Positions 38,830 through 48,169 of a stretch of 64,000 nt of DNA are shown in pieces (the stretch's first letter is position 1; the number at the start of each line of letters is the position of its first letter). The notes under the pieces were generated by a model. It saw only the letters and a list, made by a program, of their open reading frames with translations. It had not been told where the DNA came from and made no database searches. The position numbers were made by a program, and so were the translations under genes. The stretch is taken from the NCBI GenBank assembly GCA_965219165.1, contig CBDCMW010000002.1:1612001-1676000 (forward strand), written 5' to 3'. Source of the stretch: Aldehydirespirator sp965219165 (GTDB taxonomy: Bacteria; Actinomycetota; Acidimicrobiia; Acidimicrobiales; Aldehydirespiratoraceae).

Positions 38830-39827
38830 TCGGCGGATCTGCTGCTGCCGGCTCGACCCACGAGAAAGCCTGCACCCCAGGCGGCGTGCATCACCGCGAA
38901 GGCGACCGCAGCCCGGATCCGGTCTCGCGGGTCGGGCAGGGCGTCGCGCAGCCGAGCCGCAGCGATGGCACAGGCTCCCGCATACAGCGCGGGCACGGCC
39001 GCGCCCCTCCGGTGCCCCCGGGCGAGTTCGGCCGCGGAGGCGGCTAGGCCGGCCACTAGCGTCGGAGCGGCCAGCTGGCGGGCGCGAAGCGACCGGGGAT
39101 GGCGAATCAGCATCGTCCGTTTCCAGGCGCCGTAGGACAAGTACTGGCTGGCCAGCCCCGCGTAGTCGGCGCGGGGGATGTAGTCGACCACGAGGCTCGG
39201 GTCGAGCCACACGGTGTGGCCCTTCTCTCTCAGGCGCCAGTTGAGTTCGTAGTCCTGGTTGCGTTCGAGGGTCTCGTCGAAGCCGCCGGCCGCGACCAGT
39301 GCGTCGCGGTCGAACACTCCCAGATAGACGGTGTCGGCGGGTCCGGAGCGCTGGCCCCGTCGGAAGGCCGCCGGACCGCTGCCGAACGGCGACGCCATCG
39401 CGGCCGCGATCGCGCCCGGCAGGCCGCGGTCACCGACGGGACGCTGAACGCCGCCCACGTTGGCAGCCCCGGTGCGAGCCAGCGTGGACACGGCCCGCTC
39501 CATGTAGTCGGGCGGAACCCGTGACTGAGCGTCCACCCGGGCCACGATTGGGCCCTTCGATGCCTCTACCGCGATGTTGAGGCCTGAAGCGGTCGTGCCT
39601 GCGGGGTTCTCGACGATCTGCAAGGGAATCCCGATGCGGGTGTCGGCCAGCACCTGCTCGGTTCGGTCGCGACTGGGCGCCACCGCCACGGTCACGTCAA
39701 TGGGCCCGCCATAGGTCTGGGCTCCGATGGCCGCGAGGCACTCCGGCATCAGTCCGGCGCAGTCCCGGGCCGGCACCACCACCGAAACGTGCGGCAGGCT
39801 GCCTGGAGCCGCTTCGGGGCTGCTCAC
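38802..39827 (-). CDS. Family 2 glycosyltransferase with C-terminal membrane helices
   Basis: 341 residues from GTG 39827, which overlaps the stop of the sugar-phosphate transferase gene (GTGA). GT-A core: VSVVVPARDCAGLMPECLAA, then VARVDAQSRVPPDYMERAV with the acidic residues, and GGFDETLERNQDYELNWRLR, the acceptor/catalytic part. The C-terminus (from about 240) has two or three helices near ARQLAAPTLVAGLAASAAEL and ARLRDALPDPRDRIRAAVAF. This layout matches ExoA-like enzymes. Likely adds an early sugar to the primer made by the upstream gene. Confidence 0.87.
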   Translation of the reverse strand: MSSPEAAPGSLPHVSVVVPARDCAGLMPECLAAIGAQTYGGPIDVTVAVAPSRDRTEQVLADTRIGIPLQIVENPAGTTASGLNIAVEASKGPIVARVDAQSRVPPDYMERAVSTLARTGAANVGGVQRPVGDRGLPGAIAAAMASPFGSGPAAFRRGQRSGPADTVYLGVFDRDALVAAGGFDETLERNQDYELNWRLREKGHTVWLDPSLVVDYIPRADYAGLASQYLSYGAWKRTMLIRHPRSLRARQLAAPTLVAGLAASAAELARGHRRGAAVPALYAGACAIAAARLRDALPDPRDRIRAAVAFAVMHAAWGAGFLVGRAGSSRSADQRDAADDK

Positions 39828-41164
39828 CGGCCTGACCGGCGGGCCATCACGACGAGGCTCTTGACCATGATCGTCCAATCGAGCAACGGTGACCAGTTCA
39901 CGACGTATTGCAGGTCGTGCCCGAGCTTGTAGGCGGGATCGGTCTGGTAGTGGCCCTGCGTCTGGGCCAGGCCGGTGATGCCCGGCGGGATGTCGTGGCG
40001 CCGGCCGTATCCGGCGATCCGCTCCTCGAGCCGGGCCACCAGTTCTGGCCTCTCGGCCCGGGGCCCGACCAGCGACATCTCGCCGGTGAGGACGTTCCAG
40101 AGCTGGGGCAACTCGTCGAGCCGGGTGCGGCGGAGCCAGGCCACGCCCTCGATCACTCTGGGATCGTCGGGCACGGCCAGCTCCGGCCCGGCTCGCTCCG
40201 CTTCCGGAGTCATGGTCCGGAACTTCACCATGACGAACGTCCGGCCTTCCATGCCCACCCGCTCCTGACGGTAGAGCACCCCCCGACCGGCCCGTAGGCG
40301 CACGTACACCGCGACGACGATCGCTACCGGAACCGCCACCGGGGCAAGCGCCAGCAGGTAGACGAGATCGAGGAGGCGTTTGAAGCGCAGCCGGCACGCC
40401 GGCAGGGCGTGGGCTCGCAGCGCGACGAAGGGCATGCCGCCGATCTGGCGGGTCCTCTGCAGTCCCAGCAGGGTGTCGGCGGGTGTGATCCGCGCAAAAA
40501 CCCCGACCTGCCGTCCCTCCAACTCGGCAAGCGGCTCGGGGTAGATGGTGTCCAGGGACTGGCTCGAGAGCAGCAACAGATCGGTGGCGGCGGTCCGGTC
40601 GACTTCCGCGACGATGTCGGAGGGGGTGCCGGACTCGCCGGCGATCTCGGCTGCGGGCTCCGACTCGCCCAAGTGACGACGCGCCAACTCCACATCGCGG
40701 GAGTCTCCCATCAGCAGCACGCGTGGGCGTCCGAAGCGGCGAGTCCTCGCTCGGCGGGCCGTCCAGCGGTTGAATGCCACCGCGAAGCTTGCCGCCGCGG
40801 CCAAGATCACGAGGTTGGCTCTGGGCATCAGATATCGGCCGCTCAGCAGAGTCACGGTGGCGTCCGCGCCCACGGCCAGAAGGGTGAGCATCGTGGCCCG
40901 CGGCAGCCAGGGCGGCCGGCCGAGCCGCTGCTCGTATTCGTACAGGCCGCCGAAGTAGTAGACGGCCATGTGCAAGCCGGTCGCAATGGCGAAGCCCACC
41001 GCGTAGTGGGACAACGGGTAGGTGGGCCAGTCGAGCCCGAAGCGCACGGTCGTGATCGCGGCCATTAGCCCGAACAGCGTGGCCGCGTCGATCAGGTACA
41101 GATAGCGAAATCCCAGCCCTCGCAGGATTGGGGCTGACCGTCTCGTGCCGTCGCTGGTCCTCAC
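39824..41164 (-). CDS. Polyprenyl-phosphate sugar-1-phosphate transferase (initiating enzyme)
   Basis: 446 residues of the WbaP/polyisoprenyl-phosphate hexose-phosphate transferase family, which starts the repeat unit by moving a sugar phosphate to undecaprenyl phosphate. Five N-terminal helices and a Rossmann-like CoA-binding-type domain (RPRVLLMGDSRDVELARRHL) precede the catalytic C-terminal domain: LRFKRLLDLVYLLALAPVAV, then MVKFRTM, the RRTRLDELPQLWNVLTGEMS and VGPRAERPE motifs and the final GHDLQYVVNWSPLLDWTIMV. GTG 41164 overlaps the stop of the SpoIID-SLH gene. Confidence 0.93.
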   Translation of the reverse strand: MRTSDGTRRSAPILRGLGFRYLYLIDAATLFGLMAAITTVRFGLDWPTYPLSHYAVGFAIATGLHMAVYYFGGLYEYEQRLGRPPWLPRATMLTLLAVGADATVTLLSGRYLMPRANLVILAAAASFAVAFNRWTARRARTRRFGRPRVLLMGDSRDVELARRHLGESEPAAEIAGESGTPSDIVAEVDRTAATDLLLLSSQSLDTIYPEPLAELEGRQVGVFARITPADTLLGLQRTRQIGGMPFVALRAHALPACRLRFKRLLDLVYLLALAPVAVPVAIVVAVYVRLRAGRGVLYRQERVGMEGRTFVMVKFRTMTPEAERAGPELAVPDDPRVIEGVAWLRRTRLDELPQLWNVLTGEMSLVGPRAERPELVARLEERIAGYGRRHDIPPGITGLAQTQGHYQTDPAYKLGHDLQYVVNWSPLLDWTIMVKSLVVMARRSGR

Positions 41165-43140
41165 GGGGATCGCATGAGGGGCGGCAATGGCACGTCGGTG
41201 TCGAACGCGCCCGGTGCCGCGGCCAGTCGCCACACGAAGACGGCCATCCGGGCCCGGTTCACGTTCTGGCTGGGCTTGAAGTTCGTCGGGTCGTCATCGG
41301 CTGGCTCGAAGTCCTCGTCCACCCAGAGGCGATGCTCCACCATCCAGCGGGCGGCCTCGAGGTAGTAGGCGTTGATCCCGACGTCTCGGAACGGTACGGG
41401 ATGGTTGCTGTAGGTGCGCCCCGCGAAGCGCCAAAGGAATGCGGCCAACTGGCTGGCCCTGAGCGGCTGGTCGGGACAGAACAGCACGGGGTCGGTGCTG
41501 CACCCCAGGGTGATGTTCTGGTCGACCATCCATCCCACTGCTTCCGAGTAGTAGCCGTCGGGCTCGACGTCGCCGAAGGTCAGCGAACCGTCGACTGACT
41601 CCGGCTCGCCCGCGAAGCGCCAGAGGAACGTGGCGAACTGGGCTCGGGTCAGCGACCGCTCAGGAGAGAACGTCGTGGGACTCGTACCCTGGGTGACCTC
41701 GGCGTTGAGCATCCACGTCACCGCCTCGGCGTAGGGAGCGTTCCAGACCACATCGGTGAAGGGGAGGGTGTGCACGGTGTGGCCGCTCTCGTTGTGCGCG
41801 CCCTGAAGGGTGAGCTTCGTGGACAGCAAGGGCCGGCAGCCGGGCGTCTTGCGGCAGCCCAGCACGAGCGCGTAGTAGAAGCGATAGCCGTAGGGCTCTC
41901 CGTCCTCGTTGCGCACTTCCAGGGTGCGCTCGGACCCCACCAGGGTCACCCGAGCGTCGTCGATGCGGCCCGAGGGCCCCGGCCCTGAGATGTAGATCTC
42001 GACGATCTCGCCCACACCGATGTCGGCGAAGGGATACTCGGCGAGCCACTTGCTGATCTGCTCCGTCGTGTAGGTGCGCTCCCAGGAGTGGGTGGAGTTC
42101 TGGGGCTCTCCGTCCTCGTCAGGAGCGGCGTCGTAGGGATCGGGCTTGGCCAGCAGGTACGACACGGTGTCTCGCCGGCGCTCCTCGTTGGCGGCGGTGT
42201 GGCCACCGTTGGACGAGCTGTAGTAGGCGACGATCACCTCGCGCTCGTCCTCGTTGGTCCGCTGGTAAGTGAGCACGGTGTCGTCGGTGGCGTCCACCTG
42301 GTCCGCCCACCTGTCGTGGCCGAGCTCCCGTTCGAAGTCCCAGGCCCTGTACTCCTGGTCGCGCGTCGACGCATAGAGATCGAACGGTGCGGACCAGCCG
42401 GCCCGCTCCCGCATGATGGCCGCGGCGTAGCTGCGGGCCGCGACGGCCTGGGACTTGAGGGCCTCGGCCGGCCAGTTGGGGGGCACTTCGTCGAGGCCGT
42501 AGAGGTACTGCTGCATGGTCAAGTCGCCGATCACGAGGCAGTACTCGTGCGCGCTCGGACTGCCGCAGTTGGCGACGCCCCCGGTCGCCGGGGTGAGCTG
42601 GAACTGCCCGTGCGCGTAGTGCTCGGCGCCGTTGACGGTGTTGGAGACCCGAACTGCCTCGCCGTCGGTGAAGCTCACGGTCAGCACCGTCCCGCTGCAG
42701 AAGCCGCGGCACCAGTCGACGTTGCTGGAGTTGATGTGCCAGCCGCCGTTGTCGCGGCGCACCGTCAGGGTGTTGAGGGTGGTGTCCAGGAACCGGCCGT
42801 CCATGGTCACGGTCAATAGCCCGGTCGGCCTGAACACGGTGGAGTTGTGGACGGCGAGGCGCACGTCGACGTCTTCGGGCACGAGGCTGGGGTTGGTCCT
42901 CAACTCGGCCCCGTCGTAGTAGAAGGCGAGGATCTCCTCGTGGGTATGACCCGCTTCGGCCCGCCCCAGGGCACCGAATTGGCTCAAGCCGGTTCCGTGC
43001 CCCCAGCCCCCGCCGATGAAGGTGAACTCGTCATCGTCGGAACCGTGGGGGTGGGCCGCGGCGGGCGCGGCAACTGCGGCGACGACGACCGCGGCTGCGG
43101 TGACCAGGCTGAGCAGCGAACGAATGGGATGGGAGGGCAT
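41161..43140 (-). CDS. Secreted SpoIID/LytB-domain protein with three SLH-type repeats
   Basis: 659 residues with a signal peptide (TAAAVVVAAVAAPAAAHPHG). The N-terminal and middle part is a SpoIID-like domain (GGGWGHGTGLSQFGALGRAE, then YLYGLDEVPPNWPAEALKSQ and AVAARSYA), related to lytic transglycosylases that act on peptidoglycan lacking stem peptides. The C-terminal 200 residues carry three SLH-like repeats (FTDVVWNAPYAEAVTWMLNA, FGDVEPDGYYSEAVGWMVDQ, FRDVGINAYYLEAARWMVEH). Thus an envelope hydrolase or scaffold. GTGA coupling to the sugar transferase below suggests it acts with the polysaccharide machinery. Confidence 0.88.
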   Translation of the reverse strand: MPSHPIRSLLSLVTAAAVVVAAVAAPAAAHPHGSDDDEFTFIGGGWGHGTGLSQFGALGRAEAGHTHEEILAFYYDGAELRTNPSLVPEDVDVRLAVHNSTVFRPTGLLTVTMDGRFLDTTLNTLTVRRDNGGWHINSSNVDWCRGFCSGTVLTVSFTDGEAVRVSNTVNGAEHYAHGQFQLTPATGGVANCGSPSAHEYCLVIGDLTMQQYLYGLDEVPPNWPAEALKSQAVAARSYAAAIMRERAGWSAPFDLYASTRDQEYRAWDFERELGHDRWADQVDATDDTVLTYQRTNEDEREVIVAYYSSSNGGHTAANEERRRDTVSYLLAKPDPYDAAPDEDGEPQNSTHSWERTYTTEQISKWLAEYPFADIGVGEIVEIYISGPGPSGRIDDARVTLVGSERTLEVRNEDGEPYGYRFYYALVLGCRKTPGCRPLLSTKLTLQGAHNESGHTVHTLPFTDVVWNAPYAEAVTWMLNAEVTQGTSPTTFSPERSLTRAQFATFLWRFAGEPESVDGSLTFGDVEPDGYYSEAVGWMVDQNITLGCSTDPVLFCPDQPLRASQLAAFLWRFAGRTYSNHPVPFRDVGINAYYLEAARWMVEHRLWVDEDFEPADDDPTNFKPSQNVNRARMAVFVWRLAAAPGAFDTDVPLPPLMRSP

Positions 43141-43226
43141 GAAGCAACCACCGTCTTCTGGCAAGCGCCCGCAAGGGCGCGAGGCTAGCGCCTGCCCGAC
43201 AGCTTCGGGCGAACTTGAGACCGGCC

Positions 43227-44183
43227 CTACTCCTGCGCCGAGGACCCCGACCTGATCTCGGTTGCGTCGGCGGGCGGAACCAGCCCGTCGGGACGTGAGA
43301 CTCGCACGACCAGGTCGGCCAGAAGCCCGATGGCCAGCGTCTGGATGGCCGCGAAGCCCAGCAGCAGCGTGTTGGTCGCCACCCGCAGGTCCTTGCCGGC
43401 GAGGTCGTAGCCCAGCTTGGCGGCGAAGGTCACCCCGAGGATCGCGGCCAGGGGCATGAACACTCGGAGAGGGTCGTGCGAGAGCATCATCCTGACGACC
43501 TGCAGCAAGTAGCGACGGGTGTCGGCCCACCAGTGGAACTTCGAGCGACCCGACCGGGGCCTGTACTCCACCGGCGTGTAGCGCACTCTGTATCCGTTCA
43601 TCAAGAACGACATCGTGATCGTGGTGACGCAGGAGAAGCCCTCGGGGAGCTGGGCCACGAACTGCACGGCCACATCGCGGCGCATGGCCCGGAAGCCGGA
43701 GTTCAGGTCCGGGATGCGGGTCCGCGCGAGGTACGACGCCAGCCGGCGGATGGCCCACTTGGCCGGGACACGCACCGCCTTGAGCGTTCCCTGCTCGGTC
43801 GTGCGGGCCCCCACCACCTGGTCGGCGTCACCGAGCCCCTCCACCAGAGCCGGTATCTCGTGGTTGGGATAGGTCATGTCGGCGTCGGTCCAGACCACCA
43901 CCCGGCCCTGCGCCGCGAGCGTGCCCATGCGCCGCGCCGTGCCCGAGCCTCGATTGCGCGCCGAGCGCAGCAGCCTCACGCCATCGCGCCCCAGTGCCAG
44001 TTCACCGGAGCCGTCCTCCGAGCCGTCGTCGACTACCAGCACCTCCCACGAGTACCGGGAGGCTTGGAGAGCCACGGTGATGCGGTCGAGCTCCGCGCCG
44101 AGGTGCGCCGCCTCGTTGTAGACCGGCAGCACCACGCTGACGTCAAGCCCGGGCCCGTCACAGCCAGCCGAGTCCACGGTCAC
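43227..44183 (-). CDS. DPM1/GtrB-like glycosyltransferase with two C-terminal helices
   Basis: About 318 residues. GT2 domain: VSVVLPVYNEAAHLGAELDR, VLVVDDGSEDGSGELA, VVWTDADMTYPNHEIPALVE with the DxD, and DLNSGFRAMRRDVAVQFVAQ. Two membrane helices follow (PLAAILGVTFAAKLGYDL and TLLLGFAAIQTLAIGLLADL), as in polyprenyl-phosphate glucose/mannose synthases that load a lipid carrier. Such a donor would serve the GT-C half of the 32823 protein. Start taken as GTG 44183; the ATG at 44213 lies inside a dispersed-repeat copy and would add ten unlikely residues. Confidence 0.88.
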   Translation of the reverse strand: MTVDSAGCDGPGLDVSVVLPVYNEAAHLGAELDRITVALQASRYSWEVLVVDDGSEDGSGELALGRDGVRLLRSARNRGSGTARRMGTLAAQGRVVVWTDADMTYPNHEIPALVEGLGDADQVVGARTTEQGTLKAVRVPAKWAIRRLASYLARTRIPDLNSGFRAMRRDVAVQFVAQLPEGFSCVTTITMSFLMNGYRVRYTPVEYRPRSGRSKFHWWADTRRYLLQVVRMMLSHDPLRVFMPLAAILGVTFAAKLGYDLAGKDLRVATNTLLLGFAAIQTLAIGLLADLVVRVSRPDGLVPPADATEIRSGSSAQE

Positions 44184-44197
44184 GGGCCCGATCCTAA

Positions 44198-44247
44198 GAG
44201 GCCGAGCGGGCATGCCGCAGATTCACGAGGCCGAGCGGGCATGCCGC
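44198..44247 (+). repeat. Two direct 21-bp copies of a variant end A
   Basis: GAGGCCGAGCGGGCATGCCGC at 44198-44218 and again at 44227-44247, eight bases apart. A variant of end A in which GGATAGGC is replaced by GGGCATGCC. It lies in the short gap between the glycosyltransferase and the carboxylase genes. Confidence 0.75.
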
Positions 44248-44253
44248 TCGCAT

Positions 44254-46011
44254 TCAGCGGACCACTGCGATCGTGTCTCCGCCTCCCACCGAGTCTCCCA
44301 CCTTCACCCGGATCTCGGTGACCGTGCCGGAGCGTCGCGCCGCGATGTTGTTCTCCATCTTCATCGCCTCGAGCACGGCCACGGGCTGGCCCGCCTCGAC
44401 CTGGTCGCCCACCTGCACCAGCAGCTTGATGACCGTGCCCTGCATCGGGACGGTGATCTCCGCCGAGCCGCTGCCAAGGCTCGAGGGTCCCTGGGCCCGC
44501 CGGCGCGCCGCGCTTGGCCGCTCGCTGTCGCCGCCGGTGGTTTGCGGCGTCCACAGCGCCACGCTGAAGCGCTTGCCGTCGACCTCGGCCTCGATCTCGT
44601 GGCGGACCATGGGCCCGGAGCGACTCTCGGGGGCACCGTTCGCGTCGGATGGCGGCTCGGGCAGGGTCGCGAAGTCGAGCCGCTCCTCGACCCAGCGCGT
44701 CGAGTGCGCCACTGCCGCGAAGTCGGGGTGAGCGAGGATGGCCTGCGCCGCCGGGACGGTGGTGGCCACTCCGGCGACGCGCGTCTCGGTCAGGGCCCGC
44801 AGCGCACGCGCTATGGCAGTGTCGCGGTCCCGTCCCCACACGACGAGCTTGCCGATGAGGTTGTCGTAGTACGGGCTGATCACGTCGCCGGCCTCGTATC
44901 CGGCGTCCCAACGGGTGGCGTACCCCTGGGCTGGCCGCAGGCTGGTTACGGGGCCGGGGCAGGGAAGGAACGCGCCCCCGGCCGGATCCTCCGCGTTGAC
45001 CCGCACCTCGATGGAACAGCCGTCGATGACGACATCGGCCTGCGAGAATGCCAGAGGCTCGCCGGCCGCTATCCGCAGCTGCTGCTCCACCAGGTCCACG
45101 CCGGTCACCATCTCGGTGACGGGATGCTCGACCTGCAGCCTGGTGTTCATCTCCAGGTAGTAGAACGCGCCGCCGGCGTAGAGGAACTCGACAGTGCCGG
45201 CGTTGACATAGCCGCAGCCGCGGGCCACCGCCACGGCCGCTTCGCCCATCTCGGCCAGAAGTGCGGGATCGATGCGGGGAGCGGGTGCCTCCTCGATGAG
45301 CTTCTGATACCGGCGTTGGGCCGAGCAGTCGCGGGTCCCGAGGTGAACGCAGCTGCCGTGGGAGTCCGCGAGCACCTGCACCTCGACGTGGCGGGCCGCG
45401 TCGAAGTAGCGCTCCATGTACAGCTCCTCGCGCCCGAAGTAGGCCAGTGCCTCCCGTCTGGCCGACTCGATCGCGGCGGCCGCCGCCGTGGCCTCGGTGA
45501 CCACCTTCATGCCCCGACCCCCGCCGCCGTAGGCGGCTTTGATTGCCACAGGCCAGCCGTGGGCCGCGCCGAACGCCCCTACCTGCGAGGGATCGACTAT
45601 CGGCTCGGAGGTGCCCGGGACCGGGTCCACTCCGGCCCTGACGGCCGCGCCGCGCGCCGAGATCTTGTCGCCCATCACCTCGATCGCTTCTGGCGGCGGT
45701 CCGATGAAGGCGACGCCTCGGGCAGTGACGGCCCGCGCGAAGTCTGCGTTCTCGCTGAAGAACCCGTAGCCGGGATGCACCGCGTCGGCGCCGCTGCGCT
45801 CGACTGCGGCCATGATGGCGTCGGTGCGCAGATAGCTCTCGGCTGCTGCGGCGCCGCCCAGTGCGTAGGCCTCGTCGGCCATCCGTACGTGCATTGAGCC
45901 GCGGTCCTCATCGGAGTAGACGACCGCTGCAGTGACTCCCATCTCACGGCAGGCACGGATGACTCGGACTGCGATCTCGCCGCGGTTGGCCACCAGCACC
46001 TTCGAGAACAT
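44254..46011 (-). CDS. Acetyl/propionyl-CoA carboxylase alpha subunit (biotin carboxylase plus BCCP)
   Basis: 585 residues: biotin carboxylase (about 1-445) followed by a linker and a biotinyl domain. Key sites: KVLVANRGEIAVRVIRACRE, the ATP-grasp glycine-rich AYGGGGRGMKVV, EEAPAPRIDPALL, FLEMN-type FYYLEMNTRLQVEHPVTEM, and the biotinyl lysine in EAMKMEN near residue 551. Biotin-dependent carboxylation of acetyl- or propionyl-CoA, with a beta subunit encoded elsewhere. The ATG at 46011 gives the family N-terminus exactly. Divergent from a biotin-protein ligase gene that would biotinylate it. Confidence 0.95.
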   Translation of the reverse strand: MFSKVLVANRGEIAVRVIRACREMGVTAAVVYSDEDRGSMHVRMADEAYALGGAAAAESYLRTDAIMAAVERSGADAVHPGYGFFSENADFARAVTARGVAFIGPPPEAIEVMGDKISARGAAVRAGVDPVPGTSEPIVDPSQVGAFGAAHGWPVAIKAAYGGGGRGMKVVTEATAAAAAIESARREALAYFGREELYMERYFDAARHVEVQVLADSHGSCVHLGTRDCSAQRRYQKLIEEAPAPRIDPALLAEMGEAAVAVARGCGYVNAGTVEFLYAGGAFYYLEMNTRLQVEHPVTEMVTGVDLVEQQLRIAAGEPLAFSQADVVIDGCSIEVRVNAEDPAGGAFLPCPGPVTSLRPAQGYATRWDAGYEAGDVISPYYDNLIGKLVVWGRDRDTAIARALRALTETRVAGVATTVPAAQAILAHPDFAAVAHSTRWVEERLDFATLPEPPSDANGAPESRSGPMVRHEIEAEVDGKRFSVALWTPQTTGGDSERPSAARRRAQGPSSLGSGSAEITVPMQGTVIKLLVQVGDQVEAGQPVAVLEAMKMENNIAARRSGTVTEIRVKVGDSVGGGDTIAVVR

Positions 46012-46102
46012 GAGATCATTGGATAGCCGATCGCGGCCCGGATCGCACAGAATACTCTCCATGGGATCGGTGGAGCCGCGGCCGCGGCCGGCCTGGAGGC
46101 AG

Positions 46103-46870
46103 ATGCGGCTCAGTGCCGCGGCGGCCCCCCGGGCGGGATTCGGGGAGCTGCGCCACACCGCCTCGACCGGCTCCACGAACGACGATCTGGCGCACCAAGC
46201 CCGGCTCGGGGATCGGTCGCCGACGGTGCTGGTCGCCGATCATCAGACCGCGGGAAGGGGCCGTCTGGGGCGGCGCTGGTCCGATGCCGCCGAGGGGTCG
46301 CACGGGGGCGAAGCGTCGCTTCTGGTCAGCTTCCGGCTTGCGGCGTCGGCGGATGAAGCCTTCGACCGGACCGCCGCGGTCTCAGCCGCCGCACTGTCCG
46401 CGGCTGCGGCGGCCCTCGCAGATGTCGGTGCAGTAGTGCGGGCCAAATGGCCCAACGACCTGCTGATCGAGTCTCTGGACGTCTCCGGGAAGCTGGCGGG
46501 CGTGCTGTCGGAGATTGTCGACGGCGACCCCCCGGTGGTGGTGGTGGGCCTGGGCCTCAACGTCGCTGAGGCGCCTGGAGAGCCCGGGGCGGCCTCGCTG
46601 GCTCAGGCTGGCAGTGCTGCCACCCGCGATGAGCTGTTGGCGTCCTTGCTCGACGCGCTGCCCGGCTACCTGGACGACCCCGCCCGGGCCCGTGCCGAGC
46701 TGAGGACCGCTTCGGCGACGATAGGGAGCGCGGTCAGGGTGCAGCGCGTCGACGGCACGTCCGTCACGGGCACAGCAGTCGACATCGATGGCGCAGGCCG
46801 CCTGATCGTGGAGGGCGACTTCGGCGAGACCCTGATCGACGCCGGCGACGTGTTCCACCTCCGTTCGTAA
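46103..46870 (+). CDS. birA: Biotin-[acetyl-CoA-carboxylase] ligase
   Basis: 255 residues, catalytic domain only, without the DNA-binding domain of bifunctional BirA. Motifs: STGSTNDDL, ADHQTAGRGRLGRRW (biotinyl-AMP binding) and VRAKWPNDLLI with KLAGVLSE. The C-terminal SH3-like domain (SAVRVQRVDGTSVTGTAVDI) is present. ATG 46103 has GGAGG five bases before it and is preferred over the ATG at 46061. Uses ATP to attach biotin to the adjacent carboxylase. It cannot be a repressor by itself. Confidence 0.93.
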   Translation: MRLSAAAAPRAGFGELRHTASTGSTNDDLAHQARLGDRSPTVLVADHQTAGRGRLGRRWSDAAEGSHGGEASLLVSFRLAASADEAFDRTAAVSAAALSAAAAALADVGAVVRAKWPNDLLIESLDVSGKLAGVLSEIVDGDPPVVVVGLGLNVAEAPGEPGAASLAQAGSAATRDELLASLLDALPGYLDDPARARAELRTASATIGSAVRVQRVDGTSVTGTAVDIDGAGRLIVEGDFGETLIDAGDVFHLRS

Positions 46871-46945
46871 CGGACCGGTCGCCGGCTCGATCGGCCGTCG
46901 ATTAGGCGGCAGGGGCCAATCCGGCGGGCGGTACGCTTGCCCTTC

Positions 46946-48169
46946 GTGACCGACCGACGCAAAGTGGTGTTGCGGCGCACCTGGCCGCAGCGCCTAGTGG
47001 TGGTCGCGAGCCTCTTGGTGATCGTCTCAGCAGTCGCTTCGGCGCGGACTGTGAAACGCGTCGACGAGATCTGGGAGCAGGTCGACCGGGTGAGAATCGT
47101 CGACACCGTCCAGTACGGCCACGATCTGCTCCGCACCGACACCGAGCCGGGCGAGCCCGTCAATTTCCTGCTCGTCGGCACCGACAGCGGCACCGACACT
47201 GAAGGGAGCGCGGCCGCGTCGCGGGCGAGCGGAGTTGCGACGAGCGGGAAGAGCCTGGCCGACGTGATCATGCTCCTGCGCCTCGACCCCGAGTCGCAGT
47301 CGGCTCGGGTTCTGTCGATCCCCCGGGATCTGTGGGCCGAGATCCCAGGCGCGCAGAACCACAAGATCAACTCCGCCTTCTTCATTGGAGGCGCCCCATT
47401 GCTTGTGGAGACCGTCACGTCGATGCTCGATGTTGAGATCAACCACTACGTCCAAGTGGACTTCGCGGGCTTCCAGGAGGTTGTGAACACGCTCGGGGGA
47501 GTGCCGGTGTGGTTCCCCAACCCGGCCCGCGACCCCAAGTCGAAGCTGGAGATCGACGAGCCGGGATGCCATGTGCTCCAAGGCGAGCAGGCGCTGCAGT
47601 ACGTGCGGAGTCGCACATACACCGAGCTGATCGACGGACGCTGGCGGGTCACCGGTGGGGACGACTTCCGCCGCATCGAGCGCCAGCAGGATTTTCTCGT
47701 ACTCGCCCTCGACCGGGCCATCAGCCGAGGGGCCAGGAACCCCCCCACCATCGCCAACATGATCGAGGCTGGAGCGTCCTTCGTGACTATCGACCAGGAT
47801 CTGACCCTCGGTGAACTGGTCTCTGTGGCCCAGGCCTTCTCTGACTTCAATCCTGAGAACCTGCAGCGTGAGCGGCTGGAGGTCTACACGCTGTGGTGGC
47901 CCGACGGCCGCTACAAGGGGGAGGCCGCATACCAGCGGGCGAACGAGCCGATGCTCGACGTCTTCCGGGGGGTGGCGGACTCTGTGAGTCCCTCGGAAGT
48001 GTCGTTGACGGACACTGAAGCCGCGCTGGCGCCGGCCGGTGCGGACGTGGTGTTGGCAGGGGCGCCGGCCGGTGCGGGCGCCACCGTCGTCGCGGCCCAG
48101 CCGGTCGAAGAGGATCCTGAGCCGGTCGTCATTCTGGGCCGCCCGCCCGAGGGCGAGTCGTGCAGTTGA
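46946..48169 (+). CDS. LytR-CpsA-Psr (LCP) family cell-wall polymer ligase
   Basis: 407 residues from GTG 46946. One N-terminal membrane helix (RLVVVASLLVIVSAVASA), then an extracytoplasmic LCP domain: VNFLLVGTDSGTD, SLADVIMLLRLDPE, VLSIPRDLWAEIPG, HKINSAFFIGG and the later YVRSRTYT with DFRRIERQQ. The conserved Arg and Asp residues that hold the lipid pyrophosphate are present. LCP enzymes transfer undecaprenyl-linked polymers to peptidoglycan. The C-terminus is a Pro/Ala/Glu tail. Overlaps the next gene by ten bases, so it is co-translated with UDP-glucose dehydrogenase. Confidence 0.93.
   Translation: MTDRRKVVLRRTWPQRLVVVASLLVIVSAVASARTVKRVDEIWEQVDRVRIVDTVQYGHDLLRTDTEPGEPVNFLLVGTDSGTDTEGSAAASRASGVATSGKSLADVIMLLRLDPESQSARVLSIPRDLWAEIPGAQNHKINSAFFIGGAPLLVETVTSMLDVEINHYVQVDFAGFQEVVNTLGGVPVWFPNPARDPKSKLEIDEPGCHVLQGEQALQYVRSRTYTELIDGRWRVTGGDDFRRIERQQDFLVLALDRAISRGARNPPTIANMIEAGASFVTIDQDLTLGELVSVAQAFSDFNPENLQRERLEVYTLWWPDGRYKGEAAYQRANEPMLDVFRGVADSVSPSEVSLTDTEAALAPAGADVVLAGAPAGAGATVVAAQPVEEDPEPVVILGRPPEGESCS

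Noticed and set aside
38802..40397. A 531-codon glycosyltransferase frame
   Set aside because: The first 190 codons lie over the sugar-phosphate transferase gene in another frame. The real start is GTG 39827, overlapping its stop.
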